From Modestobacter altitudinis (GTDB lineage: Bacteria; Actinomycetota; Actinomycetes; Mycobacteriales; Geodermatophilaceae), in the NCBI RefSeq assembly GCF_005930475.1, contig NZ_SJEW01000006.1, positions 1 through 64,000 on the forward strand: 64,000 nucleotides of DNA, in the 5' to 3' direction. Made by a program: the position numbers and the translations under genes. This document shows positions 8,162 through 16,220 of the stretch, in pieces; the first letter of the stretch is position 1; each line of letters begins with the position of its first letter. The notes under the pieces are model-generated. The model saw only the letters and a program-made list of their open reading frames with translations. It searched no databases and was not told the origin of the DNA.

Positions 8162-9224
8162 GCGGCTGACGATACTGAACCGCGTGCGCGGCGACCCGGC
8201 TCCGCTGCGGGACCCCTGGGACGTCCTCGTCTCCGGTCCCGCACCCGACGCCGTCCGGATCGGCCTGGCCGTGCCGCTGTCCGGGCCGCTCGCGCTGACC
8301 GCGCCCTCGGCGCTGGACCTCGCCGCGCTGGCCGCCGAGGAGTGCACCGAGGCCGGTGAGGTGTCCGGACGGCGGGTCGAGCTGGTGCCGGTGGACTCCG
8401 GTCGCGCGCCGGACGTCGTCGCCGCCGAGGCGCTCGCGCTGCGCGAGGCCGGGATCTTCGACAGCCTCGTCGGCTTCCACACCAGCGACGTGCACCGCTC
8501 GCTCGCCCGGGCCTGGGCCGGCCGGGGCACCTACGTGTTCACCCCGCCGCACGAGGGCGGGCGCAGTCTGCCCGGCGTGCGGCGGACCGGCTTGGGCCCG
8601 CACGCCCAGCACGCCGCCGCGCTGGCCTGGCTGGTCACCCGCCGCCGGGCCACCCGCTGGGTGCTGCTGGGCACCGACTACGTCTGGCCGCGCGCGGTGC
8701 ACCGGGCCGCCCGCACGACGCTGACCGGACTGGGCGCCCAGGTCGTCGGCGAGGCGCTGGTGCCCTTCGGTCCCGGGGACCCCGGCCCGCTGCTGGACCT
8801 CGTCGTCCGCAGCCGCGCGGACGCCGTCCTGCTCAGCCTGGTGGGCCGGGACCTCGTGCTGTTCCACCGGGAGTTCGCCCGCGCCGGCCTGGACCGCCGG
8901 GTGGTGCGGCTGTCCGGTGCGCTGGAGGAGAACGGGCTCTACGCGCTGGGCGGGGACGCCACCGGGGAGCTGTACGCCACGATGCCGTCCTTCGTCGCCT
9001 CCCCGACGTCCGCCGACGAGGGGCAGCTGGCGCTGCAGGAACGGCACGCCCGCCGGGTCGGAGCCGACGCCCCGGTCGTCTGCGCCTACGCCCGAGGGCT
9101 CTACGACGGCGTCCGGCTGGCCTGCGCGCTGCTGTCGGCCGGCGGTGCGCCGCCGCCCGCTCCCCCACCGCCGCGGCTCGCGCGCGCGGACGGGCTGTCC
9201 TTCACCGAGGTGGCCGCCGGCTGA
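8160..9224 (+). CDS. AmiC/FmdD-like cytoplasmic amide-binding protein (type I periplasmic-binding fold)
   Basis: About 354 residues (346 if the GTG at 8184 is used). The fold signatures are of the leucine/amide-binding family: 'VRIGLAVPLSGPLAL' near residue 38, 'SGRRVELVPVDSG', 'VGFHTSDVHRSLARAW', 'LLGTDYVWPRAVHRAARTTL', 'DAVLLSLVGRDLVLFHREFARAGL'. No signal peptide or lipobox is present, unlike transport binding proteins. This resembles Pseudomonas AmiC, a cytosolic amide sensor. Adjacent permease and formamidase genes fit that role. The AmiC partner AmiR (ANTAR antiterminator) is not encoded here, so the MarR protein may be the output instead; that is inference. Confidence 0.75.
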   Translation: MRLTILNRVRGDPAPLRDPWDVLVSGPAPDAVRIGLAVPLSGPLALTAPSALDLAALAAEECTEAGEVSGRRVELVPVDSGRAPDVVAAEALALREAGIFDSLVGFHTSDVHRSLARAWAGRGTYVFTPPHEGGRSLPGVRRTGLGPHAQHAAALAWLVTRRRATRWVLLGTDYVWPRAVHRAARTTLTGLGAQVVGEALVPFGPGDPGPLLDLVVRSRADAVLLSLVGRDLVLFHREFARAGLDRRVVRLSGALEENGLYALGGDATGELYATMPSFVASPTSADEGQLALQERHARRVGADAPVVCAYARGLYDGVRLACALLSAGGAPPPAPPPPRLARADGLSFTEVAAG

Positions 9225-9239
9225 CCGCCGGACGAACGA

Positions 9240-9255
9240 GTTTCCACCTGGAAAC
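9240..9255. promoter_or_regulatory. Palindrome GTTTCCACCTGGAAAC, candidate MarR operator
   Basis: Perfect 7-bp arms (GTTTCCA / TGGAAAC) with a 2-bp spacer, 58 bp upstream of the APC permease start. It lies in the only AT-containing stretch between the AmiC-like gene and the permease. Length and symmetry fit a winged-helix dimer. The assignment to the MarR protein at 7715-8161 is inferred from proximity. Confidence 0.55.
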
Positions 9256-9313
9256 AAATCCGTCCTACTCTCCACCCCGTCCGGCCGAGGGCCGGCAGGA
9301 GAGAGGAGTCCTC

Positions 9314-10735
9314 GTGACCGACCCCCGCACCACCCGGCCACCGGCCGTCAGCCCCGGCGGGGACACCCCGAGCGTCGAGGCGTTCGGGTACCACCAGGAG
9401 CTGAAGCGCTCGCTGAGCTTCACCGACCTGCTGGTCTACGGCCTGGTGTTCATGGTCCCGATCGCGCCGTTCGGCATCTTCGGCAGCGTCTTCCAGGCCT
9501 CCGGCGGCATGATCGCGCTGGCTTACGCCGTCGGCGGTCTGGCCATGGCGTTCACCGCCGCCTCGTACTCGCAGATGTCCCGGGCCTTTCCGATGGCCGG
9601 TTCGGTGTACACCTACGCCGGCCGCGGCATCGCGCAGCCGGTCGGGTTCATCGCCGGCTGGATGATCCTGCTGGACTACGTGCTGGTGCCCGGTCTGCTG
9701 TACCTGATCGCCGGCGTCGCCATGAACGCCATCGTCAGCAGCATCCCGGTGTGGGTGTGGCTGGTCGGCTTCGTCGTGCTCAACACCGTCGTCAACTACC
9801 TGGGCATCGAGTTCACCGCGCGGATCAACAAGCTGATGCTGATCGGCGAGCTGATCGTGCTGGCGGTGTTCCTCGTCATCGGCGTCGTCGCACTCGCCCG
9901 CGGCGAGGGCAACGGCCTGGACGCGCTGACCCCGGTCTACAACAGCGACACGTTCTCCTTCAGCCTGGTCTTCGGCGCCGTCTCCATCGCGGTGCTGAGC
10001 TTCCTCGGCTTCGACGGCATCTCGACGCTGGCCGAGGAGAACCGCGACTCCGCCCGGTCGATCGGCAAGTCGATGATCGCCGCGCTGGCGCTGGCCGGGA
10101 CCTTGTTCATCGTGCAGACCTGGATCGCGGCGCTGCTGGTGCCCGCACCGGACGCCCTGATCGCCGAGGGCGACGCCGGGGGCACCGCGTTCTACGACGC
10201 CGCCGAGGCCGCCAGCGGGCACTGGCTGTACGTGGTCACCGCGGTGGCCACCGCGATCGCGTGGGGCTTCGCCAACTCGCTGGTCGCCCAGGCCGCCACC
10301 TCCCGGCTGCTGTTCGCCATGGCCCGTGACCGGCAGCTGCCGTCGTTCCTGGCCAAGGTGCACCCCACCCGCCGGGTGCCGATCAACGCCACGCTGCTGG
10401 TGGCCGCCGTCAGCCTGGTGCTCGGCCTGTACATGAACAGCCGGGACGACGGCATCTCGCTGCTGTCCACGCTGGTCAACTTCGGCGCCCTGTCGGCGTT
10501 CCTGCTGCTGCACGTCGCGGTCGTCGTGCACTACGTGGTCCGGCAGAAGAGCCGGGACTGGTGGCGGCACCTGATCGTGCCCGTCATCGGCTTCGCGATC
10601 CTGGCCTACGTCATCTACAACGCGAAGGTCGCCGCCCAGGAGCTCGGGTTCGTGTGGTTCGGCATCGGCGCGGTGCTGCTCGTCTTCCTGCTGGTCACCG
10701 GCCGCAAGCCCGTGCTGGCCGAGGAGGCCAAGTGA
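9314..10735 (+). CDS. APC-superfamily amino acid/amide permease
   Basis: 473 residues, GTG start with GAGAGGAG upstream. About 12 hydrophobic helices are visible, beginning 'FTDLLVYGLVFMVPIAPFGIFG'. The APC helix-1 unwound region and the helix-3 'FPMAGSVYTYAGRGIAQPVGFIAGW' motif are present, as is 'FLGFDGISTLAEENRDSARSIGKSM' typical of APC loops. It is translationally coupled to the formamidase gene (4-bp GTGA overlap), which points to uptake of a formamidase substrate or a related amide or amine. Amino-acid specificity cannot be excluded. Confidence 0.85.
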   Translation: MTDPRTTRPPAVSPGGDTPSVEAFGYHQELKRSLSFTDLLVYGLVFMVPIAPFGIFGSVFQASGGMIALAYAVGGLAMAFTAASYSQMSRAFPMAGSVYTYAGRGIAQPVGFIAGWMILLDYVLVPGLLYLIAGVAMNAIVSSIPVWVWLVGFVVLNTVVNYLGIEFTARINKLMLIGELIVLAVFLVIGVVALARGEGNGLDALTPVYNSDTFSFSLVFGAVSIAVLSFLGFDGISTLAEENRDSARSIGKSMIAALALAGTLFIVQTWIAALLVPAPDALIAEGDAGGTAFYDAAEAASGHWLYVVTAVATAIAWGFANSLVAQAATSRLLFAMARDRQLPSFLAKVHPTRRVPINATLLVAAVSLVLGLYMNSRDDGISLLSTLVNFGALSAFLLLHVAVVVHYVVRQKSRDWWRHLIVPVIGFAILAYVIYNAKVAAQELGFVWFGIGAVLLVFLLVTGRKPVLAEEAK

Positions 10736-11754
10736 CGGCCCAGCTGGAGGTGGTCTCACTCGACCCGACACCGGACCAGCTCCGCTACGTCTTCGGCGGC
10801 GGCGAACCGCTGCTGCGCGTGCAGCCCGGCACGGTCGTCGAGCTGACCACCGAGGACTGCTTCGGCGGCCGGGTGCGCTCGGTCGAGGACCTGCCCAGCC
10901 AGGTCTGCGAGTTCCCCTACCTCAACCCGGTGACCGGGCCGGTGCACGTCGAGGGCGCCGAGCCCGGCGACACCCTGGCGGTCCACGTCGTCGACATCGC
11001 ACCGGCCCGGGACTGGGCGGTGTCCACCACCTTCCCGCACTTCGGTGCGCTGACCGCCACGCACGAGACGGCGATGCTGCACGACCCGCTCGAGGAGGTC
11101 GTCTGGGTCTACGAGGTCGACCGGGCGCGGGGCACCTGCCTGTTCCGGCCGCGCCGCGGCGGGCCCGAGGTCGAGCTGCCGCTGGACCCGATGCACGGCA
11201 CGCTCGGGGTGGCCCCGGCGGCCGGCCAGGTGTTCATGTCGATCACCCCGGCGGCGCACGGCGGCAACATGGACACCCCCGAGCTCCGCGCCGGGACGAC
11301 GGTCTACCTCGGGGTCAACGTGCCCGGCGCGCAGCTGTCGCTCGGTGACGGGCACTGCCGACAGGGCGAGGGCGAGGTCTGCGGGACGGCGGTCGAGGCC
11401 GCCATGCGCACGGTCGTCGTCGTCGACCTGGTCAAGGGCGGCGCCCCGGCGTGGCCCCGGCTGGAGAGCGACGAGTTCCTCATGTCCACCGGCTCGGTGC
11501 GCCCGCTGGAGGACGCCTACCGGGTCAGCCAGCGCGACCTGGTCGGCTGGGCCGCGGAGCTGACCGGCTGGGACACCCTGGACGCCTACCAGCTGGTCAG
11601 CCAGGCCGGGCTGGCCCCGGCCGGGAACGTCGTGGACACCAACTACACGATGGTGGCCAAGCTGGCGAAGCGGTACCTGCCCGGCGCGGCCGCGTTCGAC
11701 GGCGTCCACGCCCGGCTCCGCGACACGGCCGCCGCCTACCTCGCCCAGCGCTGA
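10732..11754 (+). CDS. Acetamidase/formamidase (FmdA_AmdA family)
   Basis: 340 residues starting at a GTG that overlaps the permease stop. Family features: 'FGGGEPLLRVQPGTVVELTTEDCFGG', 'NPVTGPVHVEGAEPGDTLAVHVVDI', 'GTLGVAPAAG', 'GGNMDTPELRAGTTVYLGVNVPGAQLSLGDGH..QGEGEVCGTAVE' and the late 'MSTGSVRPLEDAYR'. The enzyme hydrolyses short amides such as formamide or acetamide to the acid plus ammonia in the cytosol. A long hairpin terminator follows. The gene's place between the permease and an ABC importer supports a nitrogen-scavenging or formylated-compound pathway. Confidence 0.88.
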   Translation: MTAQLEVVSLDPTPDQLRYVFGGGEPLLRVQPGTVVELTTEDCFGGRVRSVEDLPSQVCEFPYLNPVTGPVHVEGAEPGDTLAVHVVDIAPARDWAVSTTFPHFGALTATHETAMLHDPLEEVVWVYEVDRARGTCLFRPRRGGPEVELPLDPMHGTLGVAPAAGQVFMSITPAAHGGNMDTPELRAGTTVYLGVNVPGAQLSLGDGHCRQGEGEVCGTAVEAAMRTVVVVDLVKGGAPAWPRLESDEFLMSTGSVRPLEDAYRVSQRDLVGWAAELTGWDTLDAYQLVSQAGLAPAGNVVDTNYTMVAKLAKRYLPGAAAFDGVHARLRDTAAAYLAQR

Positions 11755-11758
11755 CCCG

Positions 11759-11790
11759 GGTCCCGGGCCCGCCACGGCGGGCCCGGGACC
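11759..11790. terminator. Strong hairpin terminator after formamidase
   Basis: GGTCCCGGGCCCGCC and its exact complement GGCGGGCCCGGGACC are 15 nt each and separated by only 2 nt, so the top pairs open as the loop. The hairpin begins 5 bp after the formamidase stop. It separates the permease-amidase unit from the ABC importer. Confidence 0.75.
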
Positions 11791-11849
11791 TCGTCGGGAC
11801 TGTGACCTTCTCCCGCCGCCCTTCACGACGCCGAAACACAATCCCCGCT

Positions 11850-11871
11850 CAACCGAAATCTGCGTCGGTTG
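11850..11871. promoter_or_regulatory. Inverted repeat CAACCGA-N8-TCGGTTG upstream of ABC importer
   Basis: Perfect 7-bp arms with 8-bp spacing, 76 bp before the binding-protein start and in a locally AT-richer leader. It is a candidate operator for the importer operon. The regulator is unknown. Confidence 0.45.
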
Positions 11872-11947
11872 GAGTTCTCCCCGCACCCCGCCGGCGACCT
11901 GCGGCGGGTCCTGGTGCCACCCGAGACGACGTCGAGCGAGGACCCCC

Positions 11948-13024
11948 ATGAGCCGCACCTCCCCTGGCCGGAACCACCTGCGGCGCACCGCCGCCGCGGC
12001 CACCGCCGCCGGCCTCGCCCTCGCGCTCGCGGCCTGCGGGAGCGACGACGCCGACGCGAGCTCCTCCGGCGGCGGCGGGGACGGCCACGGCGAGCTGAGC
12101 GTGCAGCTGTCCTGGATCAAGAACGCGGAGTTCGCCGGCGAGTACATGGCCGACAGCAACGGCTACTACACCGACGCGGGGTTCTCCTCGGTCAACCTGG
12201 TCGCCGGCCCCTCCACCGGTGTGGCGGAACTCGTGCAGGGCTCCGCCCAGGTCGCGCTCAGCGACGCGGTCTCGATCGGCACCGCGGTCGCCAACGAGGA
12301 CGCGCCGGTGAAGATCTTCGGCACGACCTACCAGAAGAACCCGTTCACCATCCTGTCGCTGGCCGACGGGGGCAACATCGCGACGCCGCAGGACATGGTG
12401 GGCAAGAAGATCGGCGTCCAGGACTCGAACACCAGCCTGTTCAAGGCGCTGCTGGCCGCCAACGGGATCGACGAGAGCCAGCTGACCATCGTCCCGGTCC
12501 AGTACGACCCCTCGGTGCTGGTCAACGGCGAGGTCGACGGCTTCGTCGCCTACCTGACCAACGAGTCGATCACCGTCGCGGCGAAGGGCAAGCCGGTCAC
12601 CAACCTGCCCTTCGCCGACAACGGCCTCCCGTTCGTGGCCGAGACGTTCACCGCCACCGACCAGACGATCGCTGAGGACCGGGAGATGCTCAAGGACTTC
12701 CTGGTCGCCGAGATCAAGGGCTGGACCGACGCGATCAAGGACCCGGCCGCTGCCGTCGACGTCGACCTGGCCGACTACGGCTCGGACCTCGGGTTGGTGC
12801 GGGAGAACGAGCTGAAGTCCGCGCAGATCGCCAACGACGAGCTCATCACCTCCAGCGACACCGAGGCGAACGGCCTGTTCACCATCTCCGACGAGCTGCA
12901 GAGCGAGACGCTCGAGTCCCTCTCCGGAGCCGGCATCGACGTCTCCGCCGAGGACCTGTTCGACCTCTCCCTGCTCGACGAGGTCTACGAGGAGAACCCC
13001 GACCTCCTCGACTACGCCGGCTGA
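11948..13024 (+). CDS. NMT1/THI5-like ABC substrate-binding lipoprotein
   Basis: 358 residues. A lipoprotein signal ends in LALAAC with Cys30 as the lipid site, followed by a Gly/Ser linker. The mature start '[27 protein letters not shown]' is the hallmark of the NMT1/THI5-type family (ThiY, RibY, SsuA). Further signs are '[29 protein letters not shown]' and '[17 protein letters not shown]'. Ligands of relatives include pyrimidine thiamin precursors, riboflavin, sulfonates and nitrate. It heads an operon with an ATPase and two permeases. No TPP or FMN riboswitch was recognised in the leader. The ligand is unresolved; the upstream amidase makes an amide or formyl-pyrimidine plausible. Confidence 0.82.
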   Translation: MSRTSPGRNHLRRTAAAATAAGLALALAACGSDDADASSSGGGGDGHGELSVQLSWIKNAEFAGEYMADSNGYYTDAGFSSVNLVAGPSTGVAELVQGSAQVALSDAVSIGTAVANEDAPVKIFGTTYQKNPFTILSLADGGNIATPQDMVGKKIGVQDSNTSLFKALLAANGIDESQLTIVPVQYDPSVLVNGEVDGFVAYLTNESITVAAKGKPVTNLPFADNGLPFVAETFTATDQTIAEDREMLKDFLVAEIKGWTDAIKDPAAAVDVDLADYGSDLGLVRENELKSAQIANDELITSSDTEANGLFTISDELQSETLESLSGAGIDVSAEDLFDLSLLDEVYEENPDLLDYAG

Positions 13025-13035
13025 GGTCGCTCTCC

Positions 13036-13857
13036 TTGACCGAGCTCACCAGCACCGCCGGTGCCCAGGGCAGCGCCCTGGGCACCGGCGTGCAGATCTC
13101 CGGACTGACCAAGGTCTTCAGCATGCGCAGCCGGTCGGTGACCGCCCTGCAGGACGCCGACCTGCACACCACCCAGGGGACGTTCCTGTCCCTGCTCGGC
13201 CCCTCCGGCTGCGGCAAGTCGACGATCCTGCGCATCCTCGCCGGCCTCGACGAGCCCACCAGCGGCTCGATGAAGGTCGACGGCAAGAGCCCGCAGGAGC
13301 TGCGGCGGGGAGGAGAGCTGGGCATCGCGTTCCAGGACTCCGCGTTGCTGCCCTGGCGCAGCGTCCTGTCCAACATCCGGCTGCCCTTCGAGGTGGCCGG
13401 GCGACGAGTCGACGAGGGCTACGTGCGCGAGATGATCGCGCTGGTCGGCCTCGAGGGCTTCGAGGACGCCAAGCCCGCCCAGCTGTCCGGCGGCATGCGG
13501 CAGCGGGTCTCGATCGCCCGCTCGCTCATCCTCAAGCCCTCGGTGCTGCTGCTCGACGAGCCCTTCGGCGCCCTGGACGACATGACCCGGCAGAAGCTGA
13601 ACCTCGAGCTGCTGCGGATCTGGACGGAGAAGCCGGCGACCACGCTGATGGTCACCCACGGGATCACCGAGGCGATCTTCCTGTCCGACCAGGTCGCGGT
13701 GATGAGCCCGCGGCCCGGCCGGATCAAGGAGGTCATCGACATCGACCTGCCCCGCCCCCGCACCCCGGAGATGCAGCGGACGCCGGAGTTCCACGCCTAC
13801 GTGGACCAGGCCTCCGAGCTGCTCTTCGGCGCCGACGGCGCCGCAGCAGACGACTGA
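13036..13857 (+). CDS. ABC transporter ATP-binding protein (SsuB/TauB/ThiZ type)
   Basis: 273 residues with a TTG start at 13036; a GTG at 13090 would give 255 residues. Walker A '[20 protein letters not shown]', the Q-loop in '[17 protein letters not shown]', signature '[15 protein letters not shown]' and Walker B '[15 protein letters not shown]' are complete, with the H-loop His in MVTHGI. This is the subgroup partnered with NMT1/THI5-type binding proteins. It couples ATP hydrolysis to the two permeases encoded just downstream. Confidence 0.9.
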   Translation: MTELTSTAGAQGSALGTGVQISGLTKVFSMRSRSVTALQDADLHTTQGTFLSLLGPSGCGKSTILRILAGLDEPTSGSMKVDGKSPQELRRGGELGIAFQDSALLPWRSVLSNIRLPFEVAGRRVDEGYVREMIALVGLEGFEDAKPAQLSGGMRQRVSIARSLILKPSVLLLDEPFGALDDMTRQKLNLELLRIWTEKPATTLMVTHGITEAIFLSDQVAVMSPRPGRIKEVIDIDLPRPRTPEMQRTPEFHAYVDQASELLFGADGAAADD

Positions 13858-13862
13858 CCGCG

Positions 13863-14663
13863 ATGACCCGTCTGCGACTGCCCTCCTGGGCGATCGGCGT
13901 CCTGGGCACCCTGCTGCTCGTCGTCCTGTGGTGGGTCCTGGCCGTCACCGTCTTCTCCGGGGTGGGCGCCGGGAACGCCGATGCGATCCCTGCGCCGCCG
14001 GACGTGGTGCGCCAGTGGGCGACCGACGGGTGGTCGTTCTACCGGCGGAACTTCGGCATCACCCTCGACGAGGCGGCCCGCGGCTTCCTGTGGGGCAACG
14101 CGCTGGCCCTGCTGCTGGCCGCCGTCGTGCTGCTCGTCCCGCGCAGCGAGGGCCTGGTCATGCAGGTCGCCACCATCAGCTACTGCATCCCGATCGTGGC
14201 GATCGGGCCGCTCGTGCTCATCATCGCCGGGGCCCCGGACTCCGGTGACCCGTCCGGGACGGCGGTCTTCCTGGCCGCGCTCAGCTGCTTCTTCACCACC
14301 GTCGTCGGTGCACTGCTCGGGCTCAAGGCGGCCGACCAGGCCGCGCTGGACGTCGTGTCGGTCTACGGCGGCAGCAAGCTCACCCAGCTGCGCAAGGTGC
14401 GTCTCGTCGCGGCTCTGCCCGGCATCCTCAACGCGCTGCAGATCGCCGTCCCGGCCGCCTTCCTCGGGGCCATCCTCGGCGAGTACTTCGGCAAGGTCGA
14501 CCTGGGCATCGGCCCGGCGATGACCGCGGCCCAGCAGGGCCTCAACGCCCCGCGGGTGTGGGGCATCGCGCTCGCCTCCGGTGCGGTGGCGATCATCGGC
14601 TTCGCGTTCTTCGGACTGATCGCCCGGCTGGTCACGCCGTGGTCGAGGGGAGGTCGGAACTGA
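13863..14663 (+). CDS. ABC transporter permease (BPD type)
   Basis: 266 residues with about six hydrophobic helices. The cytosolic coupling segment 'DVVSVYGGSKLTQLRKVRLVAALPGILNALQIAVPAAFLGAI' matches the EAA loop of SsuC/ThiX-type permeases. It starts 5 bp after the ATPase stop and shares a TGATG stop/start junction with the second permease. It probably forms a heterodimeric channel with that protein, since the binding protein and ATPase are single. Confidence 0.88.
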   Translation: MTRLRLPSWAIGVLGTLLLVVLWWVLAVTVFSGVGAGNADAIPAPPDVVRQWATDGWSFYRRNFGITLDEAARGFLWGNALALLLAAVVLLVPRSEGLVMQVATISYCIPIVAIGPLVLIIAGAPDSGDPSGTAVFLAALSCFFTTVVGALLGLKAADQAALDVVSVYGGSKLTQLRKVRLVAALPGILNALQIAVPAAFLGAILGEYFGKVDLGIGPAMTAAQQGLNAPRVWGIALASGAVAIIGFAFFGLIARLVTPWSRGGRN

Positions 14664-15538
14664 TGATCGACACCCTGGCGAGCACCCGGACCGCGGCCGA
14701 TGCAGTCGCCCGCCGCCGGGAGATCAGGCGCGAGTCCAGCCGTCAGATCCTGCGCGCGCTCGGCCGGTCGCTGGTCACCTTCGCGCTGACCCTCGTGGTC
14801 GTGCTGGTCCTGTGGGTCGGTGCCATCGAGCTGTTCGGCATCTCCTCGTACGTGGCCAAGGGCCCTGCCGACGTGTGGGCGTACCTGGTCACCGACGACG
14901 ACGCCGGCGAGCACGTCGCGCTGCTGCGCGACCAGCTCGGCATCAGCCTCGTCGACGCCTTCATCGGGTTCGTCGCGGGGCTGGTGGTCGCCCTGCTCGG
15001 CGCCACGGCGTTCCGGCTCTCCAAGGGCGTGGAGCACGCGCTGATGCCGGTGGCCATGCTGCTGCGCTCCGTGCCGCTGATCGCCCTGGCGCCGCTGATC
15101 ATCCTGGTGTTCGGCCGGGACGTCACGACGGTCGCGGTGGTCGCCGGGATCGTGGTGCTCTTCCCGGCACTGGTGAACATCGTCTTCGGCCTGCACTCGG
15201 CGTCCCCGCAGATGCTCGACGTCGTCACCGTCTACGGCGGCAGCTCCTGGACGACGCTGCGCAAGGTCGCCCTGCCGGCCTCGGCGCCGTCGTTCTTCGC
15301 CGCCGTGCGGATCTCGGTACCCGGCGCGCTGACCGGTGCGCTGCTCGTCGAGTGGCTGGCCACCGGCGACGGCATCGGCTCGACCATCCAGACCGCCTAC
15401 TCCCAGGTGCAGTTCTCGCTGGTCTGGTCGGCGGTGGTCGTGGTGACCACGGTGTCGCTGGTGCTCTACAACGTCGTCCAGGTGATCGAGAGCATCGTGC
15501 TCAGTCGGATGGGGATGACGCCGCGGCAGGGCAGCTGA
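14663..15538 (+). CDS. ABC transporter permease, second subunit
   Basis: 291 residues, with ATG overlapping the previous stop by one base and GAGGGGAGG upstream. It has six transmembrane helices. The EAA-type loop 'MLDVVTVYGGSSWTTLRKVALPASAPSFFAAVRISVPGALTGALL' parallels that of the first permease. The N-terminus has a basic amphipathic stretch (RRREIRRESSRQILRALGRSL) before TM1. It completes the four-gene importer 11948-15538. Confidence 0.88.
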   Translation: MIDTLASTRTAADAVARRREIRRESSRQILRALGRSLVTFALTLVVVLVLWVGAIELFGISSYVAKGPADVWAYLVTDDDAGEHVALLRDQLGISLVDAFIGFVAGLVVALLGATAFRLSKGVEHALMPVAMLLRSVPLIALAPLIILVFGRDVTTVAVVAGIVVLFPALVNIVFGLHSASPQMLDVVTVYGGSSWTTLRKVALPASAPSFFAAVRISVPGALTGALLVEWLATGDGIGSTIQTAYSQVQFSLVWSAVVVVTTVSLVLYNVVQVIESIVLSRMGMTPRQGS

Positions 15539-15542
15539 CCCG

Positions 15543-15581
15543 CCGGCATCGCTGAAGGCACGCCTCTGGCGACGATGCCGG
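15543..15581. terminator. Hairpin between convergent importer and DUF4396 genes
   Basis: CCGGCATCG (15543-15551) pairs perfectly with CGATGCCGG (15573-15581) around a 21-nt loop. It sits between two convergent stops and could serve both directions. Confidence 0.55.
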
Positions 15582-15584
15582 TCG

Positions 15585-16061
15585 TCAGTGGTACTGGTGG
15601 ACGACGGCGTGCCCCCGGCCACGGCTCATCAGCCAGCGGTTGACCGGGAGGGTGAGCACGAAGGCCACCGCCAGCGACCCGGCCAACGCCAGCCAGAACA
15701 GCGCGCTGCCGAGCCCGGCGTCCATCGCGCCGGGCACGGAGAGGATCACGGTGTTGTCGACGACCTCCATGACGGTGATGGAGATGGTGTCGGCGGCGAG
15801 GGCAACGCCGAGCGCCTGCCGGACCGGCAGCCCCGCGCGCAGCACCCCGCGCATGGTCAGCGCGTAGCCGAAGACGAAGGCCAACGCGATGGCGAGGACC
15901 ACCGTGCCGGCGTCGGGCAGCCCGAGCGACGTCCCGATGACCATCCCGAGGACCTCACCGATGGCGCAGCCGGTGAGGCAGTGCAGCGTCGCCTGCCGGG
16001 CCATGGCCCAGCTGACCGACGTCTGCTGCTCCCTGTGCTCCACGTGCTCCGTGTGCTCCAT
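15585..16061 (-). CDS. DUF4396 membrane protein, possibly metal-responsive
   Basis: 158 residues from the ATG at 16061. The N-terminal tail MEHTEHVEHREQQ is His-rich (four His in 13 residues), which suits metal binding. Four hydrophobic helices follow, with the DUF4396 core 'ATLHCLTGCAIGEVLGMVIGTSLGL', 'GYALTMRGVLRAGLPVRQALGVALAADTISITVMEVVDN' and a final 'FVLTLPVNRWLMSRGRGHAVVHQYH'. The two Cys in HCLTGC lie in a helix. A CsoR-like operator lies 10 bp upstream. DUF4396 is uncharacterised; a role in copper handling is inferred from the operator and the His tail. Confidence 0.8.
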   Translation of the reverse strand: MEHTEHVEHREQQTSVSWAMARQATLHCLTGCAIGEVLGMVIGTSLGLPDAGTVVLAIALAFVFGYALTMRGVLRAGLPVRQALGVALAADTISITVMEVVDNTVILSVPGAMDAGLGSALFWLALAGSLAVAFVLTLPVNRWLMSRGRGHAVVHQYH

Positions 16062-16071
16062 GTCGGTAGTG

Positions 16072-16088
16072 ATACCCCCCCGGGGTAT
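16072..16088. promoter_or_regulatory. CsoR-like operator ATACCCCCCCGGGGTAT
   Basis: The near-perfect palindrome ATACCCC/GGGGTAT is the core of operators bound by the copper-sensing repressor CsoR and its relatives in actinobacteria. It starts 10 bp upstream of the DUF4396 ATG, where it would block the promoter or early transcript. No csoR gene is in this window. Confidence 0.65.
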
Positions 16089-16220
16089 GTGACGCGAGGG
16101 GCTGCTGCGCCGGATCGACACGGTGCAGGGGCGTGCTTGGCGAGATCCGCCAGGCTCCCGGCGATCTTCTGGTGACCTGCTTCACAGTCGACGCACCGAT
16201 CGGCTGCCGATGCTCTGTCC

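Noticed and set aside
11791-11947. TPP or FMN riboswitch upstream of the NMT1/THI5-type operon
   Set aside because: Looked for the conserved CTGAGA...ACCTGA-type core of TPP switches and did not see it. Only a palindrome was found.
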